A stretch of 64,000 nt of DNA from Oceanicaulis sp. BBD 1991-10 (GTDB taxonomy: Bacteria > Pseudomonadota > Alphaproteobacteria > Caulobacterales > Maricaulaceae), in the NCBI GenBank assembly GCA_001657295.1, contig LYSW01000006.1, forward strand, positions 55,560 through 119,559, read 5' to 3'. Positions within the stretch are counted from its first letter, which is position 1. Each line of letters opens with the position of its first letter. The notes under the pieces are model-generated. The model made no database searches, was not told where the DNA came from, and saw nothing but the letters and a program-made list of their open reading frames with translations. The position numbers and the translations under genes are program-made. Below, piece by piece: positions 7,551 to 15,972 of this stretch.

Positions 7551-10502
7551 TCATCCCCCCTTACGGAGCGTTAGATCATGATCCGTCGCGACCGGTTCAG
7601 AGCCCTGGTCCTTGAGCGGACCGATCAGGCGTTCGAAAACCGACCGCACCGTCTCAGCATGGCGTTCGATGCGCGCACTCACCTCTGTCAGGTCTGCGGC
7701 GTCACAGGCGGCGGCGAGACGGGCGGCGAAAGGCGCGCTTGCGTTTTCAGGGTCGAACCCCGAGCCATGGGCGGCGCGCATGAGCTGTGTAAGCGCGGCG
7801 TAATCCTCATGCGCCGCGAGCAATGCATCGGCGTCGTCGCGCGCCAGCACACCCGCCGCGGCCAGCCGCTCGAGCGCATCTCCGGTATGCGAAGACAGCT
7901 GCCGGCCCAGCCTAAGCTGGGCTGACTGGGCGATGAACTCGATCTCAATCAGGCCGCCGGACCGCAGCTTCAGATCCCATGCTCCGCTCGCCGGCTTGTC
8001 CCGCAACAAGCGCTTGCGCATGTCCCGCGCGTCCGCACGGATCTGCACCGCATCCCCCGCTTCGCTCACCGCTGTCGCCAGCGCGGCGTTTGTTGCGTCT
8101 ACGAGCCCTTCGGCGGCGACGACCCGCCCCCGGGTAAGCGCCATGCGCTCCCAGGTCCAGGCTTCGGAGCTGGCGTAATAGGCGTCGAGCCGGGACAACC
8201 GGACCGCGATCGGACCAGCTGAGCCGGACGGCCGCAAAGCCATGTCGACTTCGTAAAGCGCCCCCTCCTGCGTCGGCGCCGACAGGGCCGCGACCAGGCG
8301 CTGGGTGAAACGCACGAACCAGGCCTCCGCACCGACGGGCATTGAGCCCTGAGATTGGCCGGACCGCGGATCGTAGATGACGATCAAATCGAGATCTGAA
8401 TCCGCGGATAATTCCCGCCCGCCCAGCTTACCCATGCCCAGCACCGCCCAGCCTCCCGGCGCCGGCCCATGACGGCGCGCGACTTCTCGTTCAGCCGCCC
8501 GGGCCATCGCCTGAACCGCCGCGTCCGCCAGCGCCGCAAAGGCCTCGCCCGCCTCGCCCGCGCGCGCGCGGCGCATCAATAGCTGGGCGCCGATGCGCAA
8601 ACGCTCTTCACCGGCGATGCGCCGGGCTGTGTTGAGCGCGTCCTCAAACTCCATCGCCTCAAGGCTTGAGAAGCGCTCCAGATAACGCGTCTTTGCATCA
8701 TTGCGGATCGGCGCAGCAAAGCTGGGCTCCAACATCGCATCCATCAAGGCGGGACGGCGGGCGAGCGCCTCGGCGAGCCGGGGCGCAAGGCCGAGGATGG
8801 CCAGCAGCTCCTGCGCCAGAGCAGGTTGGTTCACCAGCAGGGACAGCGGCTGGACGCCGACCGGCAGGCCCTCGAAAAACGTCGAGAAGCGCGTGAACGC
8901 CGCGTCCGGATCGCCGGTCTCGGACAATCCCTCAACCAGGCGCGGCGCGAAGCGGGAGAACAGGGCTCGCGCCCGCTCCGTGCGCGCGGCGCGCGCTTTG
9001 CCCGCCGCCCATCCCGCCAGCCGCGTCCAGATTCGAGCGGGTTCTGAAAACCCGAGCTTTTCAAGCGTGCTTAATGTGTCCGGCGTCGGCTCGACGCCGG
9101 TCAGGACCAGGCTGCCCACCCGGGTCGCCAGGCTTTCGCCATCGCTGAATTGGCTCGCAAATCGCTCATGGACGTCACGGAGCAGCGCTTCCAGGTCGCG
9201 GTCAAACACCGCAAGATCACTCTGACCGACCAGAGCCGCAAGACGCCGGCGGGCGTCCGGGTCGTCGGGCACGGTCTGGGATTGTTCGTCCTCAAGCATC
9301 TGGACCCGGTGCTCCAGCGCCCGAAGGCGCCGGTAGGCCGCGGAGAGGGCGTCGGCGTCGCTGCTGGAGATGAGCGCTTCGTCCGCAAGCGCCGGCAGCG
9401 CTTTCAGCGTCGAGGCGGGCCGGCAGCTGCGCCGGCGGCCGCCGAACACCATCTGCAATACCTGGGCGAAGAACTCGATCTCCCGAATGCCGCCCCAGCC
9501 CAGCTTCAGATCATGGCCGGGCGCGGAAATGCTGGCGCGCCGGCCCACCGCCTGGATTTGGCGGGCGATGCCGCGAATATCCTCAACCGCCACGAAGTCA
9601 AGCGTGCGCCGCCAGATGAAGGGCTCCAAATCCTTCAGGAAGGCGTCGCCCAGCGCCCCGTCGCCTGCCACCACCCGGGCTTTCGCGTAGGCCGCCCGCT
9701 CCCAATTCTGACCCACCGCCTCGAAATACTGGCGCGCCATTTCGGCGTTGACGGCGGCGGGCGTGGAGGACGGGTCCGGCCTTAGCCGCAAGTCGACGCG
9801 GAAGACATAGCCGTCATCGGTGACCTCTTGCAGATAGTTGGACAGCCGCCGGGTCAGCCGCGCATAGGTCTTGGCCGGATCCGGCGTCAAGGCCAAATCG
9901 GTGTGTTCCGGCTCCCACAGGACGACGAGATCGATATCGGAGGAATAGTTCAGGCTGCGCTGGCCATGCTTGCCCAGGGTGAGAACGAAAAGGCCCGGCG
10001 CCGGAATGCCGGGATCTTTCACAGGCAAGCTGCTCGCCCGGGCCGCCGCCTCCAACCCCGCCCTGACCGCCGCATCGGCGAAACCGGAGACCGCGTTGAC
10101 GGTGTCTTCCAGACTGAACGCGCCAGCAAGGTCCGCGAGCGCGGTCGCAAGATGCATGTCCGCCTTCGCCTGACGCAGGACCGCCATCGCGGAATCCGGA
10201 TCAGATCCGGCGCGCCGCGCGCGATCGCAGGCGTCCGCCAAAACGGTTTCGGGCGCTTCTTCGCCCAGCCGCTTCAGCGTCTGCGGACGCCGCTGCGCCA
10301 CGCGTCCCAGATAGGGCGCGGCCGCGAAGACGGCGTCGAGGAAGTCGGCCTGGTCCGCCCAAGGCGCAAGCGCGTCCGGATCGATCCGGGCGCGCACGCG
10401 AGCGGCGCGCGCGGCGTCGACGATGGGCAGCGTGGCGGAGATGCGGGCGGGCAAGGCGGCGGGCATGCAGCGGAGGCTCGCCGAGCGGGGCGGTGTTGGC
10501 AA
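7551..10502 (-). CDS. glnE: Bifunctional glutamine synthetase adenylyltransferase/adenylyl-removing enzyme
   Basis: This 983-residue protein adds and removes AMP on a tyrosine of glutamine synthetase under control of PII, tuning nitrogen assimilation. Two nucleotidyltransferase units are visible. The N-terminal adenylyl-removing half has GKHGQRSLNYSSDIDLVVL, and the C-terminal adenylyltransferase half has GMGKLGGRELSADSDLDLIV, each with the Asp-x-Asp metal pair. Each is followed by a GlnE-type helical domain (LKLGWGGIREIEFFAQ and LKLRSGGLIEIEFIAQ). It begins 6 bases after the kinase gene, so it is co-transcribed with the protease/two-component genes. Confidence 0.97.
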   Translation of the reverse strand: MPTPPRSASLRCMPAALPARISATLPIVDAARAARVRARIDPDALAPWADQADFLDAVFAAAPYLGRVAQRRPQTLKRLGEEAPETVLADACDRARRAGSDPDSAMAVLRQAKADMHLATALADLAGAFSLEDTVNAVSGFADAAVRAGLEAAARASSLPVKDPGIPAPGLFVLTLGKHGQRSLNYSSDIDLVVLWEPEHTDLALTPDPAKTYARLTRRLSNYLQEVTDDGYVFRVDLRLRPDPSSTPAAVNAEMARQYFEAVGQNWERAAYAKARVVAGDGALGDAFLKDLEPFIWRRTLDFVAVEDIRGIARQIQAVGRRASISAPGHDLKLGWGGIREIEFFAQVLQMVFGGRRRSCRPASTLKALPALADEALISSSDADALSAAYRRLRALEHRVQMLEDEQSQTVPDDPDARRRLAALVGQSDLAVFDRDLEALLRDVHERFASQFSDGESLATRVGSLVLTGVEPTPDTLSTLEKLGFSEPARIWTRLAGWAAGKARAARTERARALFSRFAPRLVEGLSETGDPDAAFTRFSTFFEGLPVGVQPLSLLVNQPALAQELLAILGLAPRLAEALARRPALMDAMLEPSFAAPIRNDAKTRYLERFSSLEAMEFEDALNTARRIAGEERLRIGAQLLMRRARAGEAGEAFAALADAAVQAMARAAEREVARRHGPAPGGWAVLGMGKLGGRELSADSDLDLIVIYDPRSGQSQGSMPVGAEAWFVRFTQRLVAALSAPTQEGALYEVDMALRPSGSAGPIAVRLSRLDAYYASSEAWTWERMALTRGRVVAAEGLVDATNAALATAVSEAGDAVQIRADARDMRKRLLRDKPASGAWDLKLRSGGLIEIEFIAQSAQLRLGRQLSSHTGDALERLAAAGVLARDDADALLAAHEDYAALTQLMRAAHGSGFDPENASAPFAARLAAACDAADLTEVSARIERHAETVRSVFERLIGPLKDQGSEPVATDHDLTLRKGG

Positions 10503-10508
10503 GCGGCC

Positions 10509-11945
10509 CTAGCTCGCCTTCTCAAAACAAAGAGCGATCCTGAGGCCGGGGCCATTGCCGTCCACGGCGCCGGGACCGTCGTCGAGGGTGAGCTTGGCCT
10601 CGTGCACTTCCGCGATCGCCTGAACGAGAGACAGGCCGAGCCCGACCCCGGGCAGCGACCGGGATTTTTCCAGACGGACAAAGCGTTCGAGCACGCGGCC
10701 GCGCTCCTCGGCGGGAATGCCCGGCCCCGTGTCGGTCACGGAGATCTCGGTTCGGCCTGCGCTGGTCTTGCGTCCGCGCAACATCACGGCGCCGCCTTCC
10801 GGCGTGTATTTGACGGCATTGTCGATGAGATTGGCGATCGCCTGCGCCAAGAGCTCGCGGTCGCCGGTGACGATGAGGCCGGGCGGACAATCGCAATTGA
10901 AATCGAGCCCGGCATCCTCGCAGACCGGCTCATAAAGCTCGGCGACGTCGGCGATCAGTTCGGACAGGTCAACTGCTTCAAAGACGCGCCGGCGCTCGCC
11001 GGCCTGAAGACGGGACAGGGACAGCACGGCGTTGAACGTTTTCAGAAGCTCGTCGACATCCGCCACCGCCTGAACCAGCGCGGCTTCTCGATCAGCCAGA
11101 TCACCGGCCTCGATGAGCGCCGCCTCGAGCCGGCCGCGCATACGCGTCAGGGGCAGGCGCAAATCGTGAGCGATGGAATCCCCGGCGGTGCGCATGCGCT
11201 GCATGAGATGTTCCACACGGTCCAGCATCGCGTTGAAATTGCCGGATAATTCGTCGAGATCATCGCCGGAGAAGGTGCGCGGCGCACGGGTGTCGAGCTT
11301 GCCGCGTTTGACCTGTCGGGACACCGCATTGATGGCTTCCAGCCGCCGCGCGAAACGCCGGCTGACCACAGCGCCGGACACGATCCCAAGCGCCAGAGCC
11401 AGGCCCGACGCGATCAAGACCGCGTTGAGCGCCTCACCGACGAAGCGATTCTCCTCCTCCATGTCGACGCCGACAAAAAGGCGGTAGCCGCTGTCGACTT
11501 CGACGATGCGGGCGCGGGCTTCGCGGCTTTCCTCGCCCGTTTCATCGCCTTCCACGGGCGCCCGGTCATAGATGAAGACCAGCCAGCCTTCCGCGTCCGG
11601 CTGCCCGGGCGGCAAGCCCGAGATATTGCCTGAGACGCGCCGACCGTCGTCGTCCACCAGCAGATAGAGAAACTCCCCGCCCCCGACCGAGCGTTGGAGA
11701 ATATAGCGGTTAGCCGCCTGCGGGCCGCCGTTTTCATAGCGCGCTTCGATGCGCGCGAGCTCTTCATTGATCGCCGCTTCGGCCCGGCGCGCGGCGGCTC
11801 CGGCCGTCGCGGTGTAAACCAGGGACAGGATCACAAAGCTGGACAGGGCGAACAGGGCCGCAGACAGCAAGGTCAAACGGAACGCCGTCGTCCGCATGAA
11901 AGCCGGCAGGCGCGAGCTTTCGGGCTGTTGAGCTGTGTCTGTCAC
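10509..11945 (-). CDS. Sensor histidine kinase, HAMP type
   Basis: The 478-residue kinase has helices at about 22-46 and 173-194 that flank a periplasmic domain of roughly 125 residues. A HAMP domain (about 195-247) follows, then HisKA with His260 in IAHDLRLPLTRMR, and a HATPase domain with NLIDNAVKYTPEGG and DTGPGIP plus GVGLGLSLV. It sits 27 bases downstream of an OmpR-type regulator gene, its probable partner, and directly before glnE. The signal is not identifiable; the upstream Deg-type protease suggests envelope stress. Confidence 0.95.
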   Translation of the reverse strand: MTDTAQQPESSRLPAFMRTTAFRLTLLSAALFALSSFVILSLVYTATAGAAARRAEAAINEELARIEARYENGGPQAANRYILQRSVGGGEFLYLLVDDDGRRVSGNISGLPPGQPDAEGWLVFIYDRAPVEGDETGEESREARARIVEVDSGYRLFVGVDMEEENRFVGEALNAVLIASGLALALGIVSGAVVSRRFARRLEAINAVSRQVKRGKLDTRAPRTFSGDDLDELSGNFNAMLDRVEHLMQRMRTAGDSIAHDLRLPLTRMRGRLEAALIEAGDLADREAALVQAVADVDELLKTFNAVLSLSRLQAGERRRVFEAVDLSELIADVAELYEPVCEDAGLDFNCDCPPGLIVTGDRELLAQAIANLIDNAVKYTPEGGAVMLRGRKTSAGRTEISVTDTGPGIPAEERGRVLERFVRLEKSRSLPGVGLGLSLVQAIAEVHEAKLTLDDGPGAVDGNGPGLRIALCFEKAS

Positions 11946-11972
11946 TCTGGATACACCGGGCGAATTCAGGCG

Positions 11973-12644
11973 TCAGGCCTGGAGACGGTAGCCCGCGCCG
12001 CGCACGGTGTGGAGCATCTGCACGTCATAGGGCTTGTCGATTTTCGAGCGCAGCCGCGAGATATGCACATCGATCACATTGGTCTGGGGGTCGAAATGAT
12101 AATCCCAGACCTTCTCCAGAAGCATGGTGCGGGTCACCACCGTGCCGGCATGGCGCATCAGGAATTCGAGGAGACGAAACTCGCGTGGCTGAAGCAGGAT
12201 GGCCTCGCCCGCCCGGTGCACCGTGCGCGCCAGCAAATCCATCTCAAGATCGCCGACCTCCAAACGCGTCTTAACCGCCTCGGGATCGCGGCGGCGCGCC
12301 AGAACGTCGACTCGCGCCATGAGCTCGGACGGCGCGTACGGCTTGACCAGATAGTCGTCTCCGCCCGCTTTCAGGCCCTCCACGCGGTCATCGACCTCAC
12401 CCAGCGCGGACAGCACCAGCGCCGGCGTCTTATCGCCTTCCCCGCGCAATTCGGAGATCATCGAAAGTCCGTCTCGGCGCGGCATCATCCGGTCCACGAT
12501 CAACACGTCGAACGCGCCTTCACGGGCCATGGCGAGCCCGTCTTCGCCGTCATGGGCGACATCGGCCACATGGCCGGCCTCGCCGAGCATCTTTGCGATA
12601 TTGCGTGCGACCTCGCGGTCGTCTTCAACGATGAGTACGCGCAT
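11973..12644 (-). CDS. OmpR/PhoB-family response regulator
   Basis: The receiver domain (1-115) carries Glu7-Asp8-Asp9, the phospho-acceptor Asp51 in VLIVDRMMP and the KPYAPSEL Lys motif. The C-terminal winged helix (about 128-220) contains LLEFLMRHAGTVVTRTMLLEKVW and the wing DVHISRLRSKID. It is followed by its likely kinase and preceded by the Deg protease gene 56 bases upstream, all on the minus strand. The set resembles the conserved Caulobacter-group operon that ends in glnE. Confidence 0.96.
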   Translation of the reverse strand: MRVLIVEDDREVARNIAKMLGEAGHVADVAHDGEDGLAMAREGAFDVLIVDRMMPRRDGLSMISELRGEGDKTPALVLSALGEVDDRVEGLKAGGDDYLVKPYAPSELMARVDVLARRRDPEAVKTRLEVGDLEMDLLARTVHRAGEAILLQPREFRLLEFLMRHAGTVVTRTMLLEKVWDYHFDPQTNVIDVHISRLRSKIDKPYDVQMLHTVRGAGYRLQA

Positions 12645-12700
12645 GCCTGTCCTCCCGACTGGAGGAGGCTGCGCACAGAAGCGCCGCCTCCCGGTTCGCG

Positions 12701-14158
12701 CTAGTTATTCTCGTCAATCTCCAAAGCGGCATAGCGGCGCTGACCGCCCTGGGACGCGACGAAGACCAGGAGCGCTTTGCGCCCGCGGGCTTCCGCGTCT
12801 TCAACCGCTTCGCGAAACTCGACCACGGTCGTCACGTCCCGGCCGCCCGCCTCCAGCACGGCGTCGCCGACGCGCATGCCTTCATTGGCCGCTTCCGAAC
12901 CCGGCTCGACTTCGACGATCATCAGGCCGCGTTCGCCGAGATTGAGACGTTCGCGGTCTTCTTCGCTGGGCGCTTCCAGCGTCATGCCGAACATGCGCAC
13001 CTGGCCTTCGGTCACCGCCGGCGCCGCTGCATTTTCCTCACCCGGCTCCGGGCGCTCGGACAATTCCACCGTGAAGCGGCGCTGTTCCTCGTCGCGCAGG
13101 ACGTCGAACCGCACCTGCGCGCCTGGCGGAAACGCCCCGACACGGCGCGTCAGCTCGCGCGCGCCTTCGACCGGCTCGCCGTTCACGGCGGTGACGATGT
13201 CGCCATTCTCCAGCCCCGCCGCCTCGGCCGGGGTGCCGGACAGGACCTGATTGATGAGGACGCCCTGAAGCGCTTCATCAAGGCCCATGGCCATTTTCAG
13301 GTCTTCGGTCAGATCCGCCGGCGCGACGCCGAGATAGCCGCGGCGCACCTCGCCGGCCTCGATCAACTGGTCGACGATCTGCGCGGCGAGATCCGACGGG
13401 ATCGCAAAGCCGATGCCGACATTGCCGCCGGTCGGGGAGATGATGGCGGAATTCACGCCGATCACCTGACCGTTCAAGTCGAACATCGGACCGCCCGAAT
13501 TGCCGCGATTGATGGCGGCGTCGGTCTGCAGGAAATCGGTATACGCCTGCCCCGGTCCGACCTGGCGGTTGATCGCGGAGACGATGCCGGTCGTCGCGGT
13601 GCCGCCAAGACCAAAGGGATTGCCGACCGCGACGACCCAGTCGCCGACGCGCACATCGAGCTCGCGATCAAGCTCGACAAAGTCGAACGGACCGCCGTCA
13701 ACCACACGCAGCACGGCGAGATCAGTCGCCGCATCGGTGCCGACCACCTCCGCTTCCAGATGGCGGTCGTCGCCTAGATGAACGGTGATATCGGAGGCGC
13801 CGGTGATGACGTGATTATTGGTCACCACATAGCCGTCGGCGGAAATGAAGAAGCCGGAGCCTTGGGAGCGGCGCTCGCGCGGCTGGTTCGGGCCCATGCC
13901 GAAGCGTTCGAAGAATTCGCGAAATTGCGGCGGAACCTGCGACAGGTCCGGCGCTTCACCTTGGGGGTCCACCGTGCCGCTGGCTTCGATGGACACCACG
14001 GCCGGGCTCACGGTTTCGATCAGGTCCGCGAATGTCTGCGGCGCGTCAGCCGGGGCGGCGAATTCGAAATCGCGCGCCGTCTCCTGCGCCCAGACCGGAG
14101 CGGCGGGGGCGGCGGCGAGAATGGCGGCGGAAGCGAGCAGACGCAGGGCGCGTGTCAT
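12701..14158 (-). CDS. degP: Periplasmic Do/DegP-family serine endopeptidase with two PDZ domains
   Basis: A signal peptide (about 1-24) is followed by a trypsin-like domain with the full catalytic triad: His116 in TNNHVI, Asp146 in ATDLAVL and Ser221 in RGNSGGP. The first PDZ domain begins near residue 275 (GYLGVAPADL) and the second near 395-480 (GERGLMIVEVEPGSEA). The architecture is that of DegP/DegQ/MucD quality-control proteases, which degrade or refold damaged envelope proteins. It leads an operon with a two-component pair and glnE. A possible ECF-type promoter lies about 85-115 bases upstream of the start. Confidence 0.95.
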   Translation of the reverse strand: MTRALRLLASAAILAAAPAAPVWAQETARDFEFAAPADAPQTFADLIETVSPAVVSIEASGTVDPQGEAPDLSQVPPQFREFFERFGMGPNQPRERRSQGSGFFISADGYVVTNNHVITGASDITVHLGDDRHLEAEVVGTDAATDLAVLRVVDGGPFDFVELDRELDVRVGDWVVAVGNPFGLGGTATTGIVSAINRQVGPGQAYTDFLQTDAAINRGNSGGPMFDLNGQVIGVNSAIISPTGGNVGIGFAIPSDLAAQIVDQLIEAGEVRRGYLGVAPADLTEDLKMAMGLDEALQGVLINQVLSGTPAEAAGLENGDIVTAVNGEPVEGARELTRRVGAFPPGAQVRFDVLRDEEQRRFTVELSERPEPGEENAAAPAVTEGQVRMFGMTLEAPSEEDRERLNLGERGLMIVEVEPGSEAANEGMRVGDAVLEAGGRDVTTVVEFREAVEDAEARGRKALLVFVASQGGQRRYAALEIDENN

Positions 14159-14241
14159 GGAGAATGCGTATCCTTCAGGCGTTTCGGGCCGCGTCCAAGA
14201 ACCGGACGGCGGCGTTGGGAAGAGAGATGACGGAGTGTGAG

Positions 14242-14274
14242 TCTCTACGAGATTACCAAAACCCTACGGTTCCG
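14242..14274 (-). promoter_or_regulatory. Candidate ECF-sigma-type promoter for the degP operon
   Basis: On the minus strand a GGAACC box (14268-14273) lies about 15 bases from a TCTCGTA box (14243-14250 region). ECF sigma promoters usually begin with GGAAC and have a CGT- or TCT-type -10 element after 16-17 bases, so the match is partial. Deg-family protease genes are common targets of envelope-stress sigma factors. Spacing is not ideal, so this is tentative. Confidence 0.3.
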
Positions 14275-14308
14275 TAATCTTCGGCTGCGGCGAAGGCGGG
14301 CGAGCCGT

Positions 14309-15508
14309 TCAAACCCGCGTCGTGGTGATCTCGGAGCTACGCTCCAACGTGCGGTGCACCGGGCATTTATTGGCGATCTCCAGGATTTTCTCATGCATCG
14401 CCGCATCGACATCCTCCACCGAAACCTCGCGGTGAAAGATGTCGCGTGTGGCGCCGGCCGGACCGTCGGTGTCGCGCTCGTGAACGACGCGCGTGGAGAT
14501 TTTGCCGAACGCATAGCCCTTGTGTTTGGCGTACATGCGCAGCGTCATGGTGGTGCAGGCCGCCAATGAGGCGCACAGCATATTGTAGGGATGCGGGCCG
14601 CCATCCAATCCGCCCATGGCCTCCGGCTCATCGACGATGAATGCGTGCTGTCCGGCGCGGACCCAGCTATGAAAGCCGCCCAGCCCGGTCTCCGCCACCA
14701 CCGCGCAGCGATCAGATTCCGCGCGCGGCGGTTCGGGCAAGGCGGCGGTGTGCGCGTAACGCGCCGCCCAGGCGCCGATCATGTCAGCGGAGTGTTCGGC
14801 GTCTTCCTTGCGGGTGAGCAGGTGATCGGCCCCATCCAGGCCGATAAAACTCTTGGGGTGCTTTGCGGCGACAAAAAGCCGGGTCGCGTTCTCGATCCCG
14901 ACCGTCGCGTCCGTGGGGGCGTGCGCAATCAAGACGGCCGCCTTCATCGATCCGATGATGGCGTCCAGGCGCTGTCCCTCGATATCGTCCAAGAATTGCT
15001 TCTTGATCCGGAAGGGCCGCCCGGCCAGCAGGACTTCAGCTTCGCCCTTCGCTTCGATTTCGGGCACGTTCGCCTGGAATTGATGACGCACATGGTCGGC
15101 GTCAGCCGGCGCGCCCAGCGTGGCGACCGCCTTAACTTCGGCGATGCGGGGGGCCGCAGCGATCACCGCCGCCCCGCCGAGCGAGTGGCCCACAAGGAGG
15201 CCGGGCGCCTGATGCGTGTCGCGCAACCAGTCGGCCGCTTTGACCAGATCATCCACATTCGAGCTGAAATTGGTGTTGGCGAAATCGCCGTCCGAATGCC
15301 CAAGTCCCGTAAAATCAAAGCGCAGGACCGCAAAGCCGTGCTCGGTCAGACGGCGGGCGATGCGTTGGGCGGCATGGATGTCTTTCGAGCAGGAAAAGCA
15401 GTGCGCGAACAGCGCCCAGCCCAGCGGCGGGCCGGCGGGCCGCTCAAGCTTGGCGGCGAGTTTGTCGCCGAGAGCTCCGATGAAGTCGATGCGTTCCGAG
15501 CGAGCCAT
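14309..15508 (-). CDS. Fusion of an alpha/beta hydrolase and an OsmC-like domain
   Basis: Residues 1-260 form an alpha/beta hydrolase with the nucleophile elbow VGHSLGG (Ser109) and an acidic/His end at DGADHLLT. Residues about 285-399 form an OsmC/Ohr domain that ends in the typical VHRTLE motif, with conserved cysteines in MLCASLAACTTMTLRM. OsmC proteins are thiol peroxidases acting on organic hydroperoxides; a hydrolase joined to it suggests release of a peroxidised acyl group before reduction, which is inference. The fusion is known from other proteobacteria. It is monocistronic, between the degP operon and ccmH. Confidence 0.93.
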   Translation of the reverse strand: MARSERIDFIGALGDKLAAKLERPAGPPLGWALFAHCFSCSKDIHAAQRIARRLTEHGFAVLRFDFTGLGHSDGDFANTNFSSNVDDLVKAADWLRDTHQAPGLLVGHSLGGAAVIAAAPRIAEVKAVATLGAPADADHVRHQFQANVPEIEAKGEAEVLLAGRPFRIKKQFLDDIEGQRLDAIIGSMKAAVLIAHAPTDATVGIENATRLFVAAKHPKSFIGLDGADHLLTRKEDAEHSADMIGAWAARYAHTAALPEPPRAESDRCAVVAETGLGGFHSWVRAGQHAFIVDEPEAMGGLDGGPHPYNMLCASLAACTTMTLRMYAKHKGYAFGKISTRVVHERDTDGPAGATRDIFHREVSVEDVDAAMHEKILEIANKCPVHRTLERSSEITTTRV

Positions 15509-15597
15509 GCACGCCTCCCTTGCCGGTCTGCGGGGAAGGTTAGGATCGGACCCGGCCAGCGCAAGAGCGAGGCTGTCACACGCGCCTCACGCTTGTG

Positions 15598-15972
15598 TCA
15601 GGCGGCGGCGCGCTTGCGCTTCATGGACCCCAGCAGCAAGGCCCCGCCGAACATGAGCAGCAGCACGGGGGTGAGCCACAGGATCGCCGTGCGCCCGTCC
15701 AACGGCGGTCGCAGCAAGACCTCATGGCCGAAGCGATCGACCAGGGCTTGACGCACGGTGTCATCGTCCGCCCCTTCGCCCACCTGCTCGCGGACGAAAC
15801 GGCGCATGTCGAGCGCCATGGGCGCGTTTGAATCCAGGATCGACTCGCCGGAGCACACCATGCAGCGAATCTCCCGCATGAGTTCTTGGGCGCGCGCCTC
15901 TTCCTCCGGCGGCAAATCGCTCACCGGCGCAGCCTGAAAGGTCAAGGCGAGCGCGAGGATGATCGTCTTCAT
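15598..15972 (-). CDS. ccmH: Cytochrome c maturation protein CcmH (CycL)
   Basis: The protein has an N-terminal signal/anchor, the redox motif CMVC (in REIRCMVCSGESILDSN), and a C-terminal membrane helix (about 97-117). The thiol pair reduces the apocytochrome CxxCH motif, or a partner oxidoreductase, so that haem can be attached by CcmF. It is the short CcmH form (124 aa) without the TPR domain, which is provided separately by ccmI. Its start overlaps the end of ccmF by 4 bases. Confidence 0.95.
   Translation of the reverse strand: MKTIILALALTFQAAPVSDLPPEEEARAQELMREIRCMVCSGESILDSNAPMALDMRRFVREQVGEGADDDTVRQALVDRFGHEVLLRPPLDGRTAILWLTPVLLLMFGGALLLGSMKRKRAAA

Noticed and set aside
6147..7574. 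Plus-strand frame of 475 aa opposite the ECF sigma operon
   Set aside because: Antisense to four well supported genes; composition is that of a shadow frame.
9828..11249. Long plus-strand frame (473 aa) opposite glnE and the kinase
   Set aside because: It lies antisense to two strongly supported genes and shows the Arg/Gly-rich composition of a shadow frame in GC-rich DNA.
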